This document shows positions 58,343-64,000 of a DNA stretch of 64,000 nucleotides, in pieces. Source of the DNA: Thamnaconus septentrionalis (Eukaryota; Chordata; Actinopteri; Tetraodontiformes; Monacanthidae); NCBI GenBank assembly GCA_009823395.1, contig CM020507.1, forward strand, positions 3,495,501 through 3,559,500. Reading direction: 5' to 3'. The notes beneath the pieces are model-generated. The model worked only from the letters and a program-made list of their open reading frames with translations. It was not told where the DNA came from and did not search any database. Position numbers and translations under genes: made by a program. How positions within the stretch are numbered: the stretch's first letter is position 1; every line of letters starts with the position of its first letter.

Positions 58343-59841
58343 GATCTAATGGGATTGAATTTTTTTGCTGCTCTGCAGAAGTCCAAAACACGAACCATGC
58401 AGATCTGAGGTTGCAGAACGCCGGACCATTAAAATGATGCGCTACATTGCGTGTGTCTGCTGAAAGGGGAGCATCAGAAAGTTTCCGTTTTCATCATGGA
58501 TTTGGAAAAGAAAAAATTGGTTTGGCTTTGCCAGTGGCACCAGTTGCTTTTGGCAGGAATTTAAATAAACATGTTTGGTTTTGGTCTTCTTATGACAAAA
58601 ATCGGGGGTGACAAGCGCAGCCACGAGTCTCTCGGCGCCCCCTGGCTGCACTTTTTTTCTCTCTTTTCTTTGATCTAGACTCCAGCCGGCCGGGGTTTGT
58701 TTTTGGGGGAAAGCGATGACGTAATGATCTCAGACCGGGTTCACGATCAGACTTCTGTGTTTGTGCAGCGGCGGTTCTTCAGGTTGTGTTGTTTTGAAAC
58801 GTCTCCTGAAGAAAAAAATGTGCTCGGTCGCTCTCAAAATCCTGTGTGTCGGAGGCTCCATGCAGGGGCCGAGAGCTCAGCCACGGCCGGTTCGGGGACT
58901 CTCTGAATGTCACCTGCAAAGGTCGCGACCTCCCACAACGAGGGACCACCGGCTCTATTTGTGCGAGAGCTGCGGTGAAATAAAAGCAATCATGTCGGCT
59001 TTATGCGGCCTCTGGCAGGTTTAATGGGCTGCAGAGGTTCACAGGGGGGCTTTAAGAGGAAGCTGCAGTGCATGATGGGTGAGGACAAACACACAGGGGG
59101 CGCCGAGTGGGAGCGCGGTCGGTTTCAATCCCAGAGAGGCGTTTTTCGCAATAGGCGCCGTCCGTGGTGTGCTGAGTGCGCTGAGGTTTACGTGAACTTT
59201 AATCTCCCACTTTGACCTTGCCTGTAAATCTTCCTCTCGCCATCTTCTGCAATAAAGGCTTGATGGGAATTAGACTTCCTGACTGGACCAGGGGGAGGGA
59301 GGGTGACAGTTGTTATCTTTATCTTTGCGTATTCCACTTTCCCAAAACAAGCAGATTCAATTTTTACGCAGACATTTCTTTAAAGGGCCAGCGCGTAATA
59401 TTTACAATCTGTATCCTGGGGAGGGAGGGGATTAAAAATGACCACACAACTATGATATATTGAAGAAAAAAAACTCTGGATAATGATGAAAATATGGCAG
59501 ATTTTGCAGGAATAAAACCGTCCAATTACGGCCTGAAATCCAGTCAACCAACAGCCGAGCCTCTTCCAGCCAGCGGCTCCCTGCCGACGCTGAGTTTCCG
59601 CCGCGTCACATCAGAGTGATTGTGGCTTCGTGGTGGCAGATAAAATTACAGGTTCGGTTCCGTCGCTCGGCTTTCTCACTGAGCTGCTGCCTGGTGTGTC
59701 AGCGCTGATTTGCTTCTTTCCACTTCATTTGAATTTGGAACTTTCCGGTCGGAAGAGCAGCAATTTACAAGAGCGTCAGTGACCAAAAACACACTTTCAC
59801 CTGTCGGTGTGCATCGTTTGGCGACAAATAAAATCCACACA

Positions 59842-59898
59842 TTTGTTTGTTTGTTTGTTTGTTTGTTTTGATCATTATTTAATAAATAAATAAATAAT
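59842..59898. repeat. (TTTG)n and (AAAT)n tracts
   Basis: TTTG units at 59842-59869, then AATA units at 59879-59898. Confidence 0.9.
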
Positions 59899-60549
59899 GC
59901 ATAGCCGGATGAGGAAAGCAGCAGTGAGTAATTGGAAATGTGTGTTGGGTACACAGGAAAACTCCCACATTCCCAGTTGGCCGGATCCTGAACTCCAGCA
60001 CTGTGGAGCGACATCAGAGTGATTCACTGAGAAGGAAACGACTCACTTTTCATTCCGTCTGACTCGGTTGGTGCTCGGAATCGTCCTGAGGATCGCTGTG
60101 TGCCGGAAAGCTCACACAGTTTAATTCTTGGCAATACAATATTTCTACAACATGTTTTTTTTTTTTTTCTCTTTAATTTTTTTTTTTCAATCAAAGCCGT
60201 TGCAGAAAAATGCACCATACGCTGCAGATAAACATCATAATTACTCCCTCGCATTTAATTTGACGCCTCGACTTTTTAATCTCTTACTTCATTACAGTTC
60301 TGGCAGGCATGAATTTAATTTTCCGATAGCTTTCAGATTATCTCCTTAGTCTTTTTTTTTTTTTTTTTAAAGATCTCCTGCTCAGCTAATCACGACGTTT
60401 CAGTGCTGGCTGTCAGTTCAGCCTGCCTCCTTACATTTACTGGAATTAAACAGCAGGAATGATTCTGCTGCTTTATAATGAACAAACTGGCTTAAATCCC
60501 CTTAAGGCTCATCGTTGTAGTTTCTGAAGTCACCACCAGCAAGTTGCCA

Positions 60550-60900
60550 TCGACCAGGAGGAAGTGGACCCATGTGTTGCAAAGCTGACTTTTGTTGCAA
60601 TGACGTGTCTACATCCAATCAAAGTCCGAGCAACAGGGCGGAGTCAAGCTTGTTGCGAAGAAAACAAAAAGTTCTGTAATTTACCCTTTACGATGTCACA
60701 AAGGGCAATGAAAGCTCTCTGATGCCTCTCCCAGGTGAGTGACCACACCCCCAGTCAAATGTTGGCTCCGCCTTCGAAGACGGCCGTGTGCTAACCAGCC
60801 CCTGCTCCCCCACCCTCCTACTTCCAAACAAGGTCCGTCAAGGCGTCGGTTTTTTAGCGGGAGGCTGCAAACAAAGGGCTAAATATGCCGTCTTTCTGGC
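60550..60900 (+). repeat. Dispersed repeat with GATGTCACAAAGGG and a GGCTGCAAACA... tail
   Basis: The head block TTACGATGTCACAAAGGGCA at about 60688-60707 recurs at about 63475-63495. The tail block GGCTGCAAACAAAGGGCTAA at 60863-60882 recurs at 58306, at 54219 (diverged) and on the minus strand at 46880-46905. Fish genomes carry this as an interspersed family. Confidence 0.6.
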
Positions 60901-61521
60901 TTTTCAGACGCTCATTCATGCGAGGCTGCCTTGCCGGAGTCCAGGGTGAAAAGCAAATGTGTGGAAATGATGACAACGCGGGACCTTATACACCCAATTA
61001 TACCAAATGACTGCTGCATGAATATTGATTCGCACCTCCGGCTTGTTTTTTTTTTTTATGGATATTGAGCCAAACTCCAGCGCAGGGTTAGTTTCTCCAG
61101 GACTTAATTCAACTTCCTTGTTCTGGTCGGCCCGGCACATCCTTCCCGCCTTTCTAACTTCCCTTTTCTGCTTCGCCCAACAAAGGGGTTGTCGAAGAAG
61201 CATTCATTTGAGGAATCGGCAGCCCGACCTCTGCCAACCGCCGCCTCTCGGTCCAACTCTCCAGAGCGGCTCCAGAGAGGCGGCGCGGCCAGCAATGCCA
61301 ATGAAAGAGCGGGCAAAAAAGAAAATATGCAAAGACAAAAAAGGCCGCACTGCGCCCGCCGAAGAGAGCGGATGGATGGGATAATGACGGCTAATTAATC
61401 GCGCGCCGGCCGGGGTCACACACAGACGCTGGAGCAGGAGGCGATGACTCATTTCCTGCTGGAGGCTCCGCGCAGCAGGACTGCTGCTGCTGCAGAGCTG
61501 CTCAGAGGATCAAAAAGGGCC

Positions 61522-61681
61522 CCTTTATGTATGTCTCTGTGCATATATATGTATATTATTCAAGCAACGTTTAGCATCAAACGTCCATCTTTCTTCTATG
61601 TCCTTTATGTATGTGGCTATGCAAATATATTTATATTATTCAAGCAATGTTTTGCATCAAATGTACATCTGTTTTGTACCA
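61522..61681. repeat. 80-bp tandem duplication
   Basis: Two adjacent units (61522-61601 and 61602-61681) start CCTTTATGTATG and share TATATTATTCAAGCAA, GCATCAAA and CATCT blocks in register. They differ at roughly one base in eight. Confidence 0.8.
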
Positions 61682-61761
61682 GTGTCCCTCCTGCACTGTG
61701 ACGCAGGGCCACATGAGATTGCGGTGTTTGATGCTGATAAAAAGAAGAAAGTCTCGGGCTT

Positions 61762-62097
61762 AAAGGTCCAGTGTGGAAAATTTTCGAGGAAGCCTACATG
61801 ACAGTGCGTTTCATATTCAGGGTCGTTCATTCACTGTCAGACAGGCTTCCTTAAAAATGGCAGCACAAGATGGCAGCTAACTGGGAACAAGAACGTTATT
61901 GCTCCATTGATATTCTTGTACATATATATATATATATATATATATGAGAACCGTTCTAAGGGTAGGAAAAGCAAATGTATGTTATTGTACTGCCAGCATA
62001 CACTTTTATTCACATTATTTTTTATTTATGGGCTGTACGTTATGCTTTTACCGACATAAAAATCATAAATCAAGCCAAGTTTTACACACTGGACCTT
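61762..62097 (+). mobile_element. TIR-type dispersed repeat, copy C (best termini)
   Basis: The left end AAAGGTCCAGTGTGGAAAA and the right end TTTTACACACTGGACCTT are inverted repeats of each other over about 14 to 18 bases with few mismatches. The body matches copies A and B. A (TA)n run lies inside at 61925-61945. MITE-like by structure. The target-site duplication is unclear. Confidence 0.75.
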
Positions 62098-62281
62098 GAG
62101 TTAAGTTGCAGTTATTTTTTCTTTTCTTTTTCTTCATTGAATTGCTCTCATGAAACATCCTGTGATGTGGCTCCCTGTCCAATCGCTCTGATGACCTCAC
62201 GTTTTTGGCTCGGATCGGCTCAAGTTCTCACTAAAACGCATTGCTTTTGAGTAGAGTGGACTTGTGTGTAGAGGTGCCACC

Positions 62282-62371
62282 GCTAGCCATTAGCGGCTAG
62301 CCATTAGCGGCTAGCCATTAGCGGCTAGCCATTAGCGGCTAGCCATTAGCGGCTAGCCATTAGCGGCTAGC
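62282..62371. repeat. 14-bp minisatellite (CCATTAGCGGCTAG), about 6 units
   Basis: Six perfect copies of the 14-base unit in a row, flanked by partial units. Each unit contains the complementary pair GCTA...TAGC around CCAT. Confidence 0.9.
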
Positions 62372-63454
62372 AGCTGTCCTGACACAATAGCTGCGTTTCC
62401 ATAACAGATTTTTTGCACAACAAAAGCGATATTTCTAAAACTTTGTCAAAGCACAATTTGCAGGTGTTTCCATTGAATGGTGTGAAGCTCATGAGCCGTA
62501 ATTCTCCTCAAATCTTGTCCTGCGAGACCCCACTTTGAAGAGGATGGAGGTTCAAAACATTTTGCGTTTCGGAGCAGCTAGGAGCTTTTGGAGCGTTTTG
62601 GAGTTAGCATCTGGGGGAATCGGAAACGCAGCTACTGACACGTCTCTTTGGTCGTCTATTGCTGTTTGACGGAGCCGCCCGTCTTTCCGCCTCTCCCGAC
62701 AATTTCAACGTCTTTGCTCGGTGATGACACTGCGGCGGCTTTATGTAAGAACAATAACAACAACAGCAGCGTGTGTGTGTGCGTGCGTGCGTGTCGGGGT
62801 CCTCGGCAGGTTTTTAAAAAACGAGGCCGTCGTGCACATCAAAGCTGTTTGGTCGATGTCTCTCATTTACGGCGTGCAAAAGGTGCAGCTTATTGCACTT
62901 TCAGGCCGTTGTTTACAAGCCGCACTCTGTGAGTTTTGTTTTTTTTTCCATCTAGGGCAACTTCAAGCGGGTGATGAATATTCACGGAGGAACTTGAAAG
63001 GGGGATTTTCTTGCTGGCTGAGTGTTTATCTTGTTTTCCTGTTGCACGTTGATGATGTTTCGGTGTCGAAGCTCGTTAATGGCAAGAAATGACTCCTTTT
63101 TCCCCCCGCTTGGCAGCCGTGGCGCTGAGTGGCTTTTAATGGAATGCTCCCGTTTGACATTCCATCCCTGCGTACATCCATCCGTCTGTCCATCTGTCCG
63201 TACGTTCAGTCTCTATCGCTGATTATCCCTCATGAAAAAAGCAAAATCATTAGCGCCGCGATGAGCTAAAGCGCTCGCTCGCATTTGCACGAGAGCGGTA
63301 ACGACAAAGCAGCCCGCAGGTTGAGCTGCCTCTGATGCAGGTGGATCACAGAGATCTTGCAAACACAAACAGCCTGGTTGGTCGTGCATGTGGAGCGTCT
63401 GCATTTTTTTGCGACACATCCTGATACAACTGGACGAGCAGCAAACTTGAGACC

Positions 63455-63512
63455 AAAGTTCTATAATGCACCCGTTATGATGTCACGAAGGGTAATGGAG
63501 GCTTTCTGTGTA
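63455..63512 (+). repeat. Fragment of the GATGTCACAAAGGG repeat head
   Basis: AAAGTTCTATAATGCACCCG then TTATGATGTCACGAAGGGTA matches 60668-60707 with few differences. Confidence 0.55.
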
Positions 63513-63552
63513 ATTAATCGCATTAAACCATCAAACTCAACACCCACCCACG

Positions 63553-63590
63553 CACACACACACACACACACAGACACACACACACACATC
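63553..63590. repeat. (CA)n microsatellite
   Basis: CA run with one GA step. Confidence 0.9.
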
Positions 63591-63975
63591 TGTAACACAA
63601 AGTCAGGACCAAATTGTGAAAATCGGTCAGAAAACGTTTAGAAAGAAAAAGCTGCAATGTCAAAAAAGGACAAACCTTGGAAAATAACTTAAATAATATT
63701 TCAGAAATATAAGAAAACTCGAGATGGCTGCCAGGAGGAACGTTCAGTTCTGCTGCGATGCAGTTCTGGGAAGTTGTGTATGACTTTGACCTCTGCAAGC
63801 TGGCGGCAACTCCTCTTTTTATTCGTTTATTTATTTATTTATTTTTCTCTACGTTATTTTCACCTTCATGAGTCAGCGCGGGCTGCGTTTGCCCGCTCTG
63901 ACTTTGCTGCTCAGACTTAAACAGCCGGCAGCCCAGCGGCTCGACCCTGATAGGCACGAGCTGTTTGTCGTCTCT

Positions 63976-64000
63976 CTTCTTCTTCTTCTTCTTCTTCTTC
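63976..64000. repeat. (TTC)n tract cut by the window end
   Basis: TTC units run to the last base. Confidence 0.9.

Larger units (their letters stand above)
56971..64000. other. Intergenic 3' flank, no gene recognised
   Basis: After atad1a. A GC-rich patch at 57620-58200, dispersed repeat copies, an 80-bp tandem duplication, a minisatellite and TIR repeat copy C. No exon of a next gene was recognised. Confidence 0.6.

Noticed and set aside
58622..59100. Further CTCF-like sites (CAGGGGGCGCC at about 58636 and 59090)
   Set aside because: They share the G-rich half only. The CCASY half does not match, so they were not listed as sites.

Overview
The window is vertebrate nuclear DNA, almost certainly from a ray-finned (teleost) fish, probably a percomorph-like species with a fairly compact genome. 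The evidence is short GT-AG introns, very many (CA)n/(TG)n microsatellites, several dispersed repeats of a typical teleost kind, and an Atad1 protein that matches the teleost-specific paralog Atad1a rather than the single mammalian ATAD1. There is no bacterial, phage or plasmid content, and no operon logic applies. Most open frames in the window are chance.

Two protein-coding genes can be supported, both on the + strand. The first is the 3' part of galnt9, a polypeptide N-acetylgalactosaminyltransferase of the GALNT9/17/18 group. Five coding exons (11860-12045, 13592-13729, 15485-15580, 18287-18454, 19235-19381) encode the last 244 residues: the end of the catalytic domain and the whole ricin-type lectin domain. 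The 5' exons lie outside the window, so positions 1-11859 are the 3' part of a long intron. The 3' UTR follows, with poly(A) signals at 19871 and 20358. The second is a complete atad1a (Msp1-type AAA ATPase of the mitochondrial outer membrane), with nine coding exons from 50719 to 54573 encoding 381 residues. It probably has a non-coding first exon ending at 50092 and a 3' UTR ending near 56970.

Layout: 1-11859 galnt9 intron with decayed repeats and possible conserved non-coding DNA; 11860-20400 galnt9 3' end; 20400-49900 a long intergenic stretch with no recognisable gene, many microsatellites, a decayed hAT-like (BED finger) remnant, a dispersed retroelement-like repeat, CTCF-like motifs and one striking perfect inverted repeat of NK2-class sites; 49980-56970 atad1a; 56970-64000 intergenic with dispersed repeats, an 80-bp tandem duplication, a 14-bp minisatellite and a third copy of a TIR-bearing repeat whose other two copies sit inverted inside one galnt9 intron.

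The two genes have unrelated functions (Golgi O-glycosylation and mitochondrial tail-anchored protein extraction) and no functional link is implied by their proximity. I found no convincing new multi-gene system. The observations most worth a second look are a (TG)11 tract that directly abuts the splice acceptor of a galnt9 exon, the NK2-type palindrome at 37187-37220, the inverted repeat pair inside a galnt9 intron, direct-repeat nuclear receptor half-sites against the last atad1a acceptor, and a Lys-to-Met change in the Atad1a pore loop.
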